Assembly (NCBI RefSeq): GCF_036556685.1
Contig: NZ_CP140614.1
Location: forward strand, 372,001 to 436,000
Reading direction: 5' to 3'
DNA length: 64,000 nt
From: Sulfurospirillum sp. 1612
GTDB taxonomy: Bacteria > Campylobacterota > Campylobacteria > Campylobacterales > Sulfurospirillaceae
The notes below the pieces were generated by a model. The model saw nothing but the letters and a program-made list of their open reading frames with translations, made no database searches and was not told the origin of the DNA. The translations under genes and the position numbers were made by a program. The first letter of the stretch is position 1. The number at the start of each line of letters is the position of its first letter. Shown here piece by piece: positions 18,363-27,602 of this stretch.

Positions 18363-18776
18363 TTGGAAAAAACATTATCAATAATAAAACCAGATGCAGT
18401 TTCAAAAAACGTAATAGGAAAAATCGTTGACCGTTTTGAATCAAATGGGCTCAGAATTGCAGCAATGAAAAAGATTCAACTCAGTGCCGCCGATGCAGGA
18501 AAATTCTATGAAGTACATGCACAACGACCATTTTTTGGTGAGTTGGTAGAATTTATGACAAGCGGACCGGTTGTGGTAATGGTACTAGAAGGCAAAGATG
18601 CTGTTGCAGCAAATAGAGCATTAATGGGAGCAACAGATCCTAAAGAAGCCGAAGCAGGAACTATTAGAGCAGACTTTGCACAAAGCATTGATGCCAATGC
18701 CGTTCATGGTAGTGATAGTTTAGAAAATGCCCAAAAAGAGATTGCTTTCTTTTTCGCTCAAAAAGAAATATTGTAA
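18363..18776 (+). CDS. ndk: Nucleoside-diphosphate kinase
   Basis: Transfers the gamma phosphate of ATP to nucleoside diphosphates through a phosphohistidine. The catalytic His lies in NAVHGSDS near residue 115, and the N-terminal [10 protein letters not shown] is canonical. An upstream in-frame ATG at 18351 would give 141 residues, but TTG 18363, preceded by GGAGAG (18353-18358), gives 137 residues, the usual length of Campylobacterota Ndk; TTG is therefore preferred. It heads the run ndk-DUF177-rpmF-plsX-fabH, the same order as in C. jejuni. Confidence 0.95.
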   Translation: MEKTLSIIKPDAVSKNVIGKIVDRFESNGLRIAAMKKIQLSAADAGKFYEVHAQRPFFGELVEFMTSGPVVVMVLEGKDAVAANRALMGATDPKEAEAGTIRADFAQSIDANAVHGSDSLENAQKEIAFFFAQKEIL

Positions 18777-18779
18777 AAT

Positions 18780-19127
18780 ATGAAGATTGATTTCAAAAAA
18801 ATCCCCACATCCGGGATCGATTTTGAAACATCTCATGAGGCGATAACATTTTCTGGAGTCGCTTCAAAAGTTCAGAATAATCTCGTCAAATGTACCGGTA
18901 TATTACAAGGGACGTTTTTACATCCTTGTGATCGTTGCGGTGAAATGTTTGATGTCCATATTAAAGAAAACGTAGAAATATACGCCCATGAGGGTTTGTA
19001 TCATGAGAGTGATCAACTCTTGGACTTGATAGAATTTTTTGGTGATCATATAGATTTCGATACAATATTACAAAGCGAAATAGAATCATATAAAAGTGAT
19101 TATCTATATTGCGACAAATGTAAATAA
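18780..19127 (+). CDS. DUF177 (YceD-like) protein
   Basis: A 115-residue protein of the DUF177 family, which almost always precedes rpmF in bacteria. YceD relatives are linked to 23S rRNA or large-subunit biogenesis, but the mechanism is not settled. Two Cys pairs, CDRC near residues 43-46 and CDKC at the very C terminus, could bind a metal ion. It begins 3 bases after ndk and ends 16 bases before rpmF. Confidence 0.82.
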   Translation: MKIDFKKIPTSGIDFETSHEAITFSGVASKVQNNLVKCTGILQGTFLHPCDRCGEMFDVHIKENVEIYAHEGLYHESDQLLDLIEFFGDHIDFDTILQSEIESYKSDYLYCDKCK

Positions 19128-19143
19128 TTTTAAGGAGAATACA

Positions 19144-19296
19144 ATGGCGGTTCCTAAGAGAAGAGTAAGTAAAACAAGAGCAGCAAAAAGAAGAACACAT
19201 TATAAAGTGACATTGGCAATGCCAGTAAAAGATAGTGATGGTACATGGAAAATGCCACACAGAATCAATAAAACAACAGGCGAATACAAAAATTAA
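19144..19296 (+). CDS. rpmF: 50S ribosomal protein L32
   Basis: A 50-residue basic protein starting [12 protein letters not shown], typical of L32. The start is ATG 19144 after AAGGAG; an upstream extension in the same frame is not part of the protein. It lacks the two CxxC pairs of zinc-ribbon L32, so it is the zinc-free form. It abuts plsX with no gap, the standard rpmF-plsX-fabH order. Confidence 0.97.
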   Translation: MAVPKRRVSKTRAAKRRTHYKVTLAMPVKDSDGTWKMPHRINKTTGEYKN

Positions 19297-20280
19297 ATGT
19301 TAACGATTGCAATCGATGTGATGGGTGGTGATTTAGGTCCTGCCCCTGTAATCGAAGGCGCTATTAGTGCTTTAAAAACAAAAGAGTTCCATCCTATATT
19401 TGTAGGAAAAGTTGATGAGATAACCCATCTCGTTCCTCCTCAGTTTCTTGATCGAGTCTCGTTTGAGAATGCTGATGATACCTTGAGTATGAATGATAAT
19501 GCAACCGATGCACTGAAGAAAAAAGAAACTTCAATCTATAAAGCAGTAGAATTGGTGCGCGAGGGCAAAGCGGATGCTGTGGTTTCTGCAGGACACAGTG
19601 GTGCCACGATGAGTTTGGCAACCCTTAGAATCGGAAGATTAAAAGGAGTGCTCAGACCTGCAATTGCAACGATTATGCCAACGGCTACTGACAAAGTCAG
19701 TTTTGTTCTCGATGTTGGTGCTAATGTGGATTGCAAAGCAGAACATCTGGTACAATTTGCAATCATGGGCGAAGCCTATGTCAAAGATGTATTAAAAATT
19801 GAAAATCCGAGTGTTGGATTGTTGTCTAATGGTGAAGAAAAAAGCAAGGGCAATGAGATTACAAAAGAGGTCTATAAATCACTGATTGAAAATAAAAATT
19901 TTGTCGGTTATGTTGAGGGAAATAATATCTTCGACGGTTCGACTGATGTCATCGTGTGTGATGGATTTGTCGGAAACATATTGCTCAAAACCAGCGAAGG
20001 TGTTGCTGAGTCTATTACGAAAATAATCAAGAAAAATATTATAAAATCTCCCATAGCCATAGCGGGCTCAATGCTGATGAGAAAAGTATTTAAAGTCCTT
20101 AAAAAACAAGTGGATTATGCAGAATATGGTGGCGCTCCTTTGATTGGAATCAAAAGATGTGCTATAGTAGCGCATGGAAAAAGTAATGCCAAAGCAATCA
20201 AAAATGCAATATTTCAGGCCATTAGTTTTTCAAATTCAGATATCAATGATGATATTGAAAATAAATTAAAAAAAGCATAA
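19297..20280 (+). CDS. plsX: Phosphate acyltransferase PlsX
   Basis: Makes acyl-phosphate from acyl-ACP, the acyl donor for PlsY in glycerophospholipid synthesis; plsY is also in the window (41421-42050). The 327-residue protein begins with [12 protein letters not shown], the family signature, and contains SAGHSGATM near 105 and [11 protein letters not shown] near 175. ATG follows the rpmF stop directly. Confidence 0.97.
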   Translation: MLTIAIDVMGGDLGPAPVIEGAISALKTKEFHPIFVGKVDEITHLVPPQFLDRVSFENADDTLSMNDNATDALKKKETSIYKAVELVREGKADAVVSAGHSGATMSLATLRIGRLKGVLRPAIATIMPTATDKVSFVLDVGANVDCKAEHLVQFAIMGEAYVKDVLKIENPSVGLLSNGEEKSKGNEITKEVYKSLIENKNFVGYVEGNNIFDGSTDVIVCDGFVGNILLKTSEGVAESITKIIKKNIIKSPIAIAGSMLMRKVFKVLKKQVDYAEYGGAPLIGIKRCAIVAHGKSNAKAIKNAIFQAISFSNSDINDDIENKLKKA

Positions 20281-20290
20281 AAGGACAATG

Positions 20291-21283
20291 ATGTACGCCT
20301 CTTTAAAATCTATCGGATCTTATGTACCTGAGAAAATCATGACCAATCATGACTTTGAAAAGATTATCGATACCAGTGATGAGTGGATTCAAAAGCGTAC
20401 AGGAATTGCAGAGAGAAGAATCGCAGCAGAAGATCAAACCACGAGCGATTTAGGAGCATTGGCGGCGAAGAAAGCCATAGAACGGGCAGATATTGATAAG
20501 AGTGAGATTGATATGGTGATTTGTGCGACGTTATCACCTGATTATCTCTGCATGCCTTCAACGGCATGTGTTATTTGCGAAAAAATCGGAATCTCCAATG
20601 TCATGGCATTTGATGTCAGTGCTGCATGCAGTGGTTTTGTTTATATTTTGCAAATTGCTAAATCCTTCATTGAATCTGGAACCAAAAAAAATATACTCCT
20701 TATAGGAGCTGAAAAAATTAGTACCCTTGTAGATTATACTGATCGCGGTACGTGTATCCTCTTTGGGGATGGTGCTGGTGCTGCTATCATTAGTGCTACA
20801 GAAGATAAAAACGAAGCAATCTTAGATATCCATGCCTCAGCCGATGGCACTTATGCCGATTTACTGATTACTCCAGGCTGTGGCACCAAAAATCCCTGCT
20901 CTCATGATATGGTAGATAATAAACTCCAATATATTAAAATGTCAGGCAATGAAGTCTTTAAAGTTGCCGTAAAAACTCTGACGCAAGATGTCGTCGATAT
21001 TTTAGAAAATAATCAGATTCAATCTAGCGATATTGATATTTTTATTCCTCACCAAGCCAATTTACGAATTATAGAAGCCGTACGAGCAAAGCTGAATTTC
21101 CCTAAAGAAAAAACCGTATTTACCGTAGGCAAATATGGCAACACATCAGCAGCCTCCATCCCGATGGCTATCAATGATGCCTATGAAGAAGGCAGATTAA
21201 AACACGGCGATTTAATGCTTTTAGATACTTTTGGAGGGGGTTTCACTTGGGCTAGTGCTCTGGTGAGATTTGGCGGAAAATAA
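20291..21283 (+). CDS. fabH: 3-oxoacyl-ACP synthase III (KAS III)
   Basis: Starts each fatty acid by condensing acetyl-CoA with malonyl-ACP. The catalytic triad is visible: Cys in DVSAACSGF (about 113), His in PHQANLRI (about 255) and Asn in GNTSAAS (about 285). Two adjacent ATG codons at 20288 and 20291 are possible; the second better suits the AAGGAC ribosome site. Last gene of the ndk-to-fabH run. Confidence 0.96.
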   Translation: MYASLKSIGSYVPEKIMTNHDFEKIIDTSDEWIQKRTGIAERRIAAEDQTTSDLGALAAKKAIERADIDKSEIDMVICATLSPDYLCMPSTACVICEKIGISNVMAFDVSAACSGFVYILQIAKSFIESGTKKNILLIGAEKISTLVDYTDRGTCILFGDGAGAAIISATEDKNEAILDIHASADGTYADLLITPGCGTKNPCSHDMVDNKLQYIKMSGNEVFKVAVKTLTQDVVDILENNQIQSSDIDIFIPHQANLRIIEAVRAKLNFPKEKTVFTVGKYGNTSAASIPMAINDAYEEGRLKHGDLMLLDTFGGGFTWASALVRFGGK

Positions 21284-21350
21284 ACGACAAGGTCTGATAC
21301 AACAACTAAACTAAAAACAACCAAAGAATCTTATAACTTAGAGGCTCAAC

Positions 21351-23231
21351 ATGATTTTATTTGATTCGCTTACGGTTACATTTGTACTGCTATTAACACT
21401 AGCAGTGATTCCAAATCTATTTTATACCTTTGGTTATCAATCACATATCAAACGTAAAGCGCATTTTTTTATTCACTATTTTGCATTTATTGCCTCCATG
21501 TATGGAGTGGTATTTGCTTCCAATGGCTTAATGTTTCTCTTTTTCTGGGAGATCATGAGCCTCACATCCTGGCAGTTGATTTTGACAGATGCTCGCAACA
21601 ATACTACGATTAAAGCAGCCAGATTTTACTTTTTTATGACGCACTTTGGTTTTACTTTTTTATTATTATTCTTTTTGATTGCGACCAACGGTCAGCTGGA
21701 ATTAGATTTTTCTGCGATGAAAGAGATTGTCTCGACTTTTGCGTATCCTACCTTGCTTTTTTTCTTTTTGATTTTGGGATTTTTGAGCAAAGCGGGCGTG
21801 GTTCCGATGCACGTATGGCTTCCCTATGCTCACCCAGCTGCACCCTCTCCGGTATCTGCTTTGATGAGTGGGGTGATGATTAAAATAGCGATTTATGGGA
21901 TGTTTCGATTCTTGTTTGATGTTTTGAATATGTGGCAACTTGAATGGGGTGTTTTAATATTAGTATTGGGGGCAATATCGAGTTTAGTTGGTGTTTTGTA
22001 TGCCCTCAGTGAACACGATATCAAAGCGCTTCTTGCCAATCACTCGATTGAAAATATCGGCATTATTTTGATTGGTTTTGGTATGGGGATGATTTTCATG
22101 ACGTTGGGACTAAAAACCATGAGTGCGTTTGCTTTCATCGCCGCGTTGTTTCATGTATTTAATCATATGAGTTTTAAATCGTTGCTATTTCTATCTGCTG
22201 GCAGTGTGATTCAGCAGAGCAATACGCATAATATTGAACATTATGGTGGCTTGATTAAATCCATGCCTATTACGGCTTTTACCTTTTTGCTAGCATCCAT
22301 CTCTATCTCGGCACTGCCACCTACCAATGGATTTTTGAGTGAATGGATGATTTTCCAATCGCTTCTTGGGTCTTCAACGATTTCGGATATTTCCTTGCGA
22401 CTGGCGATACCTTTTTCTGTGTTTGCACTCTCTTTGACCGGAGGTTTGGCGATTGCGTGTTTTGTGAAAGTTTTTGGCATTAGTTTTCTAGGACTTCACC
22501 GAAGTACCAATGCCAAACATGCGCTAGAAGTGAATATCATGATGCGTACGGGTATGATTTTGATGGCGCTTGTTGTGGTCTCTTTGATGCTTTTTACACC
22601 GGCATTTATCTATCTATTTGACCAAACGATGATGCAACTCTCACATGTGAGTATCTATCATACTGTTTTCCCAAATATCTGGAGTTTGCATGCGCTATCT
22701 GATAATAAAGGCGTGGTATCGCCACTCATCTTGCTGGTCGGTTTGATTGTGATTACTGTGGCATTATTGCTTGTTTATAAAGTCCTTAAAATAAAAGAGC
22801 GCCGATGTCATACCTGGGCTTGTGGCTATAACACCAATGCGGTGACGCAATACTCAGCCACGGGGTTTGCCGGACCCATTCGCATCTTTTTTGCATGGCT
22901 TTATAAGCCTAAAGAACAGATTGAAAAAGAGGTCATATCAGGGCATCAAACCAAGTTTGTTGAAGCGCATTATCAAGTGCATGTGAAACCATTATTTGAA
23001 CATTCTTTATATGACAATATGGTGAAATTTACCAATCGCATCAGTTATTATGTGTACCGTTTTGCACACTTTGAACAGACAAAATATGCTGCGATGATTT
23101 TTAACATGATGCTAACGGTGCTCTTTAGTTACCGTATTTTTACACACGATTTTAGTTGGGCTACTTTTGCCCTCGAATCCGTGGTCATGATCATCTCGAT
23201 TCGTGTTTTGATTATTGGAGTGAAACGATGA
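21351..23231 (+). CDS. Antiporter-like membrane subunit of a hydrogenase-4/Ehr-type complex (HyfB-like)
   Basis: A 626-residue integral membrane protein of the NuoL/HyfB proton-pump family. It keeps the residues of the pumping path: Glu in FFWEIMS (about 67), Lys in SGVMIKIAIYG (TM7, about 175), the HPAAPSPVSAL loop before it, His in NHSIENIG (about 230) and Lys in ACFVKVFG (TM12, about 375), then a C-terminal extension with CHTWACGY. The stop overlaps the next start (ATGA). No clear separate promoter is seen in the 67-base gap after fabH (a TATAAC at 21332 is too close to the start). Part of the block of five membrane and large-subunit genes. Confidence 0.88.
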   Translation: MILFDSLTVTFVLLLTLAVIPNLFYTFGYQSHIKRKAHFFIHYFAFIASMYGVVFASNGLMFLFFWEIMSLTSWQLILTDARNNTTIKAARFYFFMTHFGFTFLLLFFLIATNGQLELDFSAMKEIVSTFAYPTLLFFFLILGFLSKAGVVPMHVWLPYAHPAAPSPVSALMSGVMIKIAIYGMFRFLFDVLNMWQLEWGVLILVLGAISSLVGVLYALSEHDIKALLANHSIENIGIILIGFGMGMIFMTLGLKTMSAFAFIAALFHVFNHMSFKSLLFLSAGSVIQQSNTHNIEHYGGLIKSMPITAFTFLLASISISALPPTNGFLSEWMIFQSLLGSSTISDISLRLAIPFSVFALSLTGGLAIACFVKVFGISFLGLHRSTNAKHALEVNIMMRTGMILMALVVVSLMLFTPAFIYLFDQTMMQLSHVSIYHTVFPNIWSLHALSDNKGVVSPLILLVGLIVITVALLLVYKVLKIKERRCHTWACGYNTNAVTQYSATGFAGPIRIFFAWLYKPKEQIEKEVISGHQTKFVEAHYQVHVKPLFEHSLYDNMVKFTNRISYYVYRFAHFEQTKYAAMIFNMMLTVLFSYRIFTHDFSWATFALESVVMIISIRVLIIGVKR

Positions 23232-24148
23232 GTTTGTATATTTTTTCTATCCTTTTGATGATGTTGCTCTCACCAATGTTGTTGAGTTTTATTAAATTAG
23301 TGAAGATGTTTCTACTGTATAAAAAACCCATTTCCATCTTTCAAGGGTACCGAAATTTATCCAAGTTATTTGTCAAAGAAACTATGGTGAGTTATGAAGC
23401 GAGTGTCATCACTAAAATCGCACCTTTTTTAGTGCTCTCTCCACTGTTATTGGTTCTATTCTTTTTGCCGCCGCTTTCAAAAGGTGAGTATTATGTGAGC
23501 TTTATTGATGCTTTTACGATTACGGGGTTGATTTCTTTGTCGACATTCTTTTTGATGCTGTTGGGATTAGACAGTGCGAGTGGATTTGGCGGGATTGGTT
23601 CGAGTCGTGAAGCGTTTATTTCAGCACTGGTTGAACCTGCGATGATTTTGACGATTTTTAGTGTTTCGGTGATGGCCAAAGATTTGGGCGTCGCTCAAGC
23701 GGGAATCAATTTAGCAGAACATTTTCCTCAAGATCATATTGCGAGTTTCCTCTTTGCTAGTATTAGCTTTTTTATTTTATTGATTGCTGAAAACGGTAGG
23801 ATTCCGGTTGATAATCCTGAAACGCATCTGGAGCTTACGATGATTCATGAAGCGATGGTTTTGGATATTTCTGGGTTTCATCTCGCCCTCATCGAAATTG
23901 CATCTGCTATTAAATTTATGATTTTTGGCTCTTTGTTTGTCTCGCTTTTTCTACCATTTGGCGTGGGACTTCCTGTCTATTTGGCTATTATCGTGTTTCT
24001 TGTCAAACTCTTTTTGGTTGCGGGTGTTGTGGCTGTTTTAGAGGTAAATACTGCAAAATTGAGACTTTTTAAAATACCCAATCTTTTGGGCGTGGCGATT
24101 GTTTTTGCATTTTTATCTCTTATTACCTTTTATGTCTTGGGAGCGTGA
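23228..24148 (+). CDS. NuoH/HyfC-like membrane subunit
   Basis: The 306-residue protein, about 8 helices, is the counterpart of NuoH/HyfC/HycD, which connects the hydrophilic arm to the membrane arm near the quinone or E-channel. The signature ENGRIPVDNPETHLELTMIHEAMVLD (about 195-220, spanning several conserved acids) is complete. The ATG at 23228 overlaps the preceding stop by 4 bases; a longer upstream reading in the same frame runs inside the previous gene and is not used. Confidence 0.9.
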   Translation: MSLYIFSILLMMLLSPMLLSFIKLVKMFLLYKKPISIFQGYRNLSKLFVKETMVSYEASVITKIAPFLVLSPLLLVLFFLPPLSKGEYYVSFIDAFTITGLISLSTFFLMLLGLDSASGFGGIGSSREAFISALVEPAMILTIFSVSVMAKDLGVAQAGINLAEHFPQDHIASFLFASISFFILLIAENGRIPVDNPETHLELTMIHEAMVLDISGFHLALIEIASAIKFMIFGSLFVSLFLPFGVGLPVYLAIIVFLVKLFLVAGVVAVLEVNTAKLRLFKIPNLLGVAIVFAFLSLITFYVLGA

Positions 24149-24151
24149 TAG

Positions 24152-24739
24152 ATGGAAAATTTACTGATTGGGCTTTTCTTGGCGACACTCATCACTGCTT
24201 TTTTTACAACCCGTTTGTATCGATTGATTTTGTGGTATTCACTCAATTCGCTGACTTTGGCACTTTTGGCTATTTTTATGGGTATGAATCTTCATGATCA
24301 TACGATGATTACCAGCGGTGCTTTGACACTGGTTTTAAAAGCGATTGCAATACCGTATATCTTAAAACAAATTAGCCAAAGATTCAACCTGCCAAGACAG
24401 TTAGAACCGAGCATCAAAGTCTACTATTTTATCATACTAATTCCGGCGATTTTGGTCTTTACTTTTTATCTCGCCAATCCAATCCTTAGTATGGCTACGA
24501 GCAATACAAACTATGTTGCCATTAGTATTTCCGCACTCTTTTTGTCTTTGTTGTTGATTATTGAACACAAAGATATCGCACCACAAATTATTGGATTTTT
24601 GACGATTGAAAATTCACTATTTTTGCTAGGGACAACGGCAACGGAAGGGATGCCTATGATGATTGAACTGGGTATTTTTGTAGATCTCATGATGGCCATT
24701 GTGATTATCAATCTATTGTTTAAAACGGAGCATACATGA
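24152..24739 (+). CDS. HyfE-like membrane subunit (NuoK-related)
   Basis: A 195-residue membrane protein with about six helices, the length and position of HyfE, whose N-terminal part corresponds to NuoK. Acidic residues within helices (for example Glu in IENSLF near 150 and Glu in IELGIFVD near 170) are where this family keeps its proton-channel acids. It starts 3 bases after the NuoH-like gene and overlaps the HyfF-like gene by 4 bases. Confidence 0.83.
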   Translation: MENLLIGLFLATLITAFFTTRLYRLILWYSLNSLTLALLAIFMGMNLHDHTMITSGALTLVLKAIAIPYILKQISQRFNLPRQLEPSIKVYYFIILIPAILVFTFYLANPILSMATSNTNYVAISISALFLSLLLIIEHKDIAPQIIGFLTIENSLFLLGTTATEGMPMMIELGIFVDLMMAIVIINLLFKTEHT

Positions 24740-26151
24740 TATTAGCATTTCTTTTGTTGCCCTCTGTGGTTATTTTTATTGTCTCTTTTTTGAATATTAC
24801 AAAACAAAAGACAGTGCTGAGTGTGGTCTCTTTGTTGGTGCTTATACCGGCCATTTGGCTTTTTTTCTTGCCCCGACCTTATCCTATATTGGGACCGTAT
24901 CTTGTCGCTGATGATTTAAATACCTATATTTTCTTGGTCTCTTCTATTGTTGCTATTGGAGTGACACTAGCGATGGCAACATTGGATAAACATGTCAGCA
25001 TTAGCTTGAAGGCGTATGCACGATTTTATCGATTTTTTGCACTCTTTTGGATGGGATTAATTGTCTCGATAATGTCCAATAACATGGGGCTTTATTGGAT
25101 TGGTCTAGAGACCGCGACATTGAGTACGGTTTATATGATTAAAACCAACCAAACCTCATTTGCAAGAAGAGAATCATGGAATTACATGATCGTCGGAGCC
25201 ATTGCGATTTCGTTGATTTTATTTGGAATTATTTTGATTTATTCTAGTGCGAAACCGATATTGGGAGAAGAGGCGATGAATTTCACCAAATTGCTCCAAA
25301 ATGCCAAAAACATCTCTTCTATCTTTTTATTTGAAACTGGTTTTGCTATTGTGAGCTTGGGTATGTTTATTAAGATGGGATTTTTTCCGATGAATTTATG
25401 GCTTGCCAATATTGAACGCTCTTCGTTTTATCCTATCGCTGCGCTTTTTAGTGGGATATTGGAGAGTGCTGTGATATTGGGATTTTTTAGATTTAGTCAT
25501 ATTGCCAAAATCGTCAATTTCTCACATGTTTTTGTTTTTGTCTTTGTGTATGCACTTTTGACGATTTTCATCGTCTCTTTTTTGATTTTTCGTGCGAAAG
25601 ATTTCATCCGATTGTTTAGTCTCTCGGGCATTGAGCATATGGCATTGATTACGATATTTTGGGTGAGTGGGGGTATTTTTGCAGCCTTGCTTCATTTTGG
25701 AGCGCACGCCTTTTTGAAGCCCGCACTTTTCTTATCGACGGGTGTTTTAGAATCACAAGGTCAATACAAGATAGCCGGTGCTTTGAGGGGATATCGTGGT
25801 ATCAAAGGCAAACTCTTTTATTTTCTCACGAGTCTATTTTTATTAGCCATTATTTCTCTGCCCCCCAGTCCGATGTTTTTCTCTGAGCTTTTCGGATTCT
25901 CTTCGATGATTAAAATCGCCAAAGAGAGTCACCATCTATTTCTCATGATAGGTTCAATCATCTTATTGTTATTTCTCTTGTTGATTATTTTTTATAAGTT
26001 TGTAGAGATTTATCAATCCATGAAATATGAAGGCGAGGTTGTTGAAAAGAGAGTGTATACTCCAGAAGTTTATGCATTATTATTATTTGCTATTGCATTG
26101 GTCGTGCTCATCACTCCGATGAGTTTTGCGTTTATTGGAGCCATATCATGA
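24736..26151 (+). CDS. Second antiporter-like membrane subunit (HyfF-like)
   Basis: A 471-residue NuoM/N-type membrane protein. Glu in YWIGLETATL (about 120), His in GIEHMAL (about 300) and the H-x3-H-x2-K-type segment HFGAHAFLKPALFL (about 318-331) are present. In the TM7 segment (about 235-250) the Lys expected after SG-hydrophobic is missing: the sequence is SGILESAVIL, with Glu-Ser in its place, unlike the first antiporter subunit. Proton transfer here may therefore use a different residue. It overlaps both neighbours by 4 bases. Confidence 0.85.
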   Translation: MILAFLLLPSVVIFIVSFLNITKQKTVLSVVSLLVLIPAIWLFFLPRPYPILGPYLVADDLNTYIFLVSSIVAIGVTLAMATLDKHVSISLKAYARFYRFFALFWMGLIVSIMSNNMGLYWIGLETATLSTVYMIKTNQTSFARRESWNYMIVGAIAISLILFGIILIYSSAKPILGEEAMNFTKLLQNAKNISSIFLFETGFAIVSLGMFIKMGFFPMNLWLANIERSSFYPIAALFSGILESAVILGFFRFSHIAKIVNFSHVFVFVFVYALLTIFIVSFLIFRAKDFIRLFSLSGIEHMALITIFWVSGGIFAALLHFGAHAFLKPALFLSTGVLESQGQYKIAGALRGYRGIKGKLFYFLTSLFLLAIISLPPSPMFFSELFGFSSMIKIAKESHHLFLMIGSIILLLFLLLIIFYKFVEIYQSMKYEGEVVEKRVYTPEVYALLLFAIALVVLITPMSFAFIGAIS

Positions 26152-27518
26152 GATTGATTGCTAGATTTTGTGTAGAACATCATGATCATTTTGAAATCAT
26201 CACCCTCTTTGATACTTCTATCACGCGTGTCAAATTGGAAAAAGAGCATCCTGTCTTAGACAGTATTGCCTCAGAATACCCTGCTGCGATATGGTTTGAG
26301 AGGAAGATTAAAGATGACTTTGGCATTGCCATTCACAATACTTTTGACAACCGACCTCTTGTGCATCATGAGCGGTTTCCAAATCTCGCTCCAATGCGCA
26401 AAGATTTCAAAGACAGCACGATAGAATTTTGTGATTTTGTCCCTTACAAATATGAGAGTATTCATGGAGATGGGGTCTTTCAAATTGCAGTTGGGCCCAT
26501 TCATGCAGGTATCATCGAGCCGGGACATTTTCAATTTTCACAAGCAGGGGAGCATATGTTGCATTTAGAGGTGCGACATTTTTATAAATACAGAGCGATT
26601 GAAAAAATGCTCGAGGGCAAAACGCTTTTTGAGGCTAAGGCTATTATTGAGCGTATTAGTGGCAATGAAAGCATTGCGTACCAAATTGCTTGGTTTAAAA
26701 TCCTCTTACAAGCCAGCGGGATGGAGTATCCTCTAAAACTTCAAAAATATCATGCTTTATTGTTGGAAATGGAGCGTTTGATACATCATTTGAATGATAT
26801 TGGATTTATTGGCAATGATGCGGGTTTTGGTGCCGGTCTTGCTATTTGCTCGAAACTCTCAGAAGAGAGTAGACGCATGTTGCAAGCCATCAGCGGACAT
26901 CGATTTGGTTTTGGTGCGATTGGATTTGAAGCCCCCGCTTATGATTATGAAAAATTGAGAAAATTTTTGAGTGATTTGGATCGAGATATAAAATGGCTAG
27001 AAGATTGGATTGTAGATGTGCCCTCTCTTTGGGATCGTTTTGATACAACAGGGATACTCACCCTCTCTAAAGCGATTAAATATTCAACCGTGGGGGTGTT
27101 AGCCCGAGCCAGTGGCCTAGCGATTGATCACAGAGTCACAGAGCCGATTTATAAAGATGCTGGTTTTATCATGCAAACACAATCAAGTGGAGATGTTGGT
27201 GCACGGTTTTTGCTTCGGATTAAAGAGGTGCGCCAATCCATCGGTATCATCAAAAATCTAATCGACCATCACCCCACTCATCTCTCAAAACCCACAGCCT
27301 TTGCAACGGGTGAATTTATGAGTTTTGCAGAAAGTTCATTGGGTGAGTTATTTATGTATGTGAAGCTAAAAGAGGGGAAAATAGATCGATTTTACAGTCG
27401 AGACCCGAGTTTCATCAATTGGCAAGCGCTTTATCTTCTCATGAGCCGTGATATTATCGCCGATTTTCCACTTATCAATAAAAGCTGTGATTTAAGTTAT
27501 GCAGGGAATGATCTGTAA
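26148..27518 (+). CDS. Ni-free hydrogenase-like large subunit (HyfG/NuoCD-like, Ehr type)
   Basis: A 456-residue fusion of a NuoC-like domain (about 1-85, IWFERKIKDDFGI) and a NuoD/[NiFe]-hydrogenase large-subunit domain (PIHAGIIEPGHFQF, about 117-130). Active group-4 hydrogenases bind Ni-Fe through two CxxC pairs. Here the N-terminal pair reads Ser171-Gly-Asn-Glu174 and the C-terminal pair reads Ser450-Tyr-Ala-Gly453 at the extreme end. All four ligands are gone and only four scattered Cys remain, so it should not be a hydrogenase. The whole fits the energy-converting-hydrogenase-related (Ehr) class, relatives of complex I with unknown substrate. The stop lies in an 8-bp hairpin. Confidence 0.87.
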   Translation: MRLIARFCVEHHDHFEIITLFDTSITRVKLEKEHPVLDSIASEYPAAIWFERKIKDDFGIAIHNTFDNRPLVHHERFPNLAPMRKDFKDSTIEFCDFVPYKYESIHGDGVFQIAVGPIHAGIIEPGHFQFSQAGEHMLHLEVRHFYKYRAIEKMLEGKTLFEAKAIIERISGNESIAYQIAWFKILLQASGMEYPLKLQKYHALLLEMERLIHHLNDIGFIGNDAGFGAGLAICSKLSEESRRMLQAISGHRFGFGAIGFEAPAYDYEKLRKFLSDLDRDIKWLEDWIVDVPSLWDRFDTTGILTLSKAIKYSTVGVLARASGLAIDHRVTEPIYKDAGFIMQTQSSGDVGARFLLRIKEVRQSIGIIKNLIDHHPTHLSKPTAFATGEFMSFAESSLGELFMYVKLKEGKIDRFYSRDPSFINWQALYLLMSRDIIADFPLINKSCDLSYAGNDL

Positions 27519-27545
27519 GATGCTTGGCTATTTCATGAAGCATCT
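27518..27545 (+). terminator. Hairpin at the end of the Ehr gene block
   Basis: AGATGCTT (27518-27525) pairs with AAGCATCT (27538-27545) across a 12-base loop, overlapping the stop of the large-subunit gene. Only a mixed A/T tail follows, so termination may be partial. Confidence 0.5.
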
Positions 27546-27569
27546 CAATAATTATTAATCCAGAAATGA

Positions 27570-27575
27570 TATAAT
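27570..27575 (+). promoter_or_regulatory. -10 box of the pyrophosphatase gene
   Basis: TATAAT lies 33 bases before the ATG, with AGAAGGAA at 27589-27596 as ribosome site. It suggests that the pyrophosphatase gene is not simply the sixth gene of the Ehr operon. Confidence 0.6.
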
Positions 27576-27602
27576 TAGAAAAAATAATAGAAGGAACTCA
27601 TT

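Noticed and set aside
19096-19143. N-terminal extension of ribosomal protein L32
   Set aside because: L32 begins MAVPKRR; AAGGAG precedes ATG 19144, and the extension lies within the end of the DUF177 gene.
23156-23227. N-terminal extension of the NuoH-like subunit
   Set aside because: The upstream frame overlaps the end of the HyfB-like gene and encodes non-membrane sequence without family similarity; ATG 23228 with ATGA coupling is better.
26148-27518. Active [NiFe]-hydrogenase large subunit (HyfG/HycE)
   Set aside because: None of the four Ni-Fe-binding cysteines is present at either end of the protein, so a hydrogenase call is not supported.
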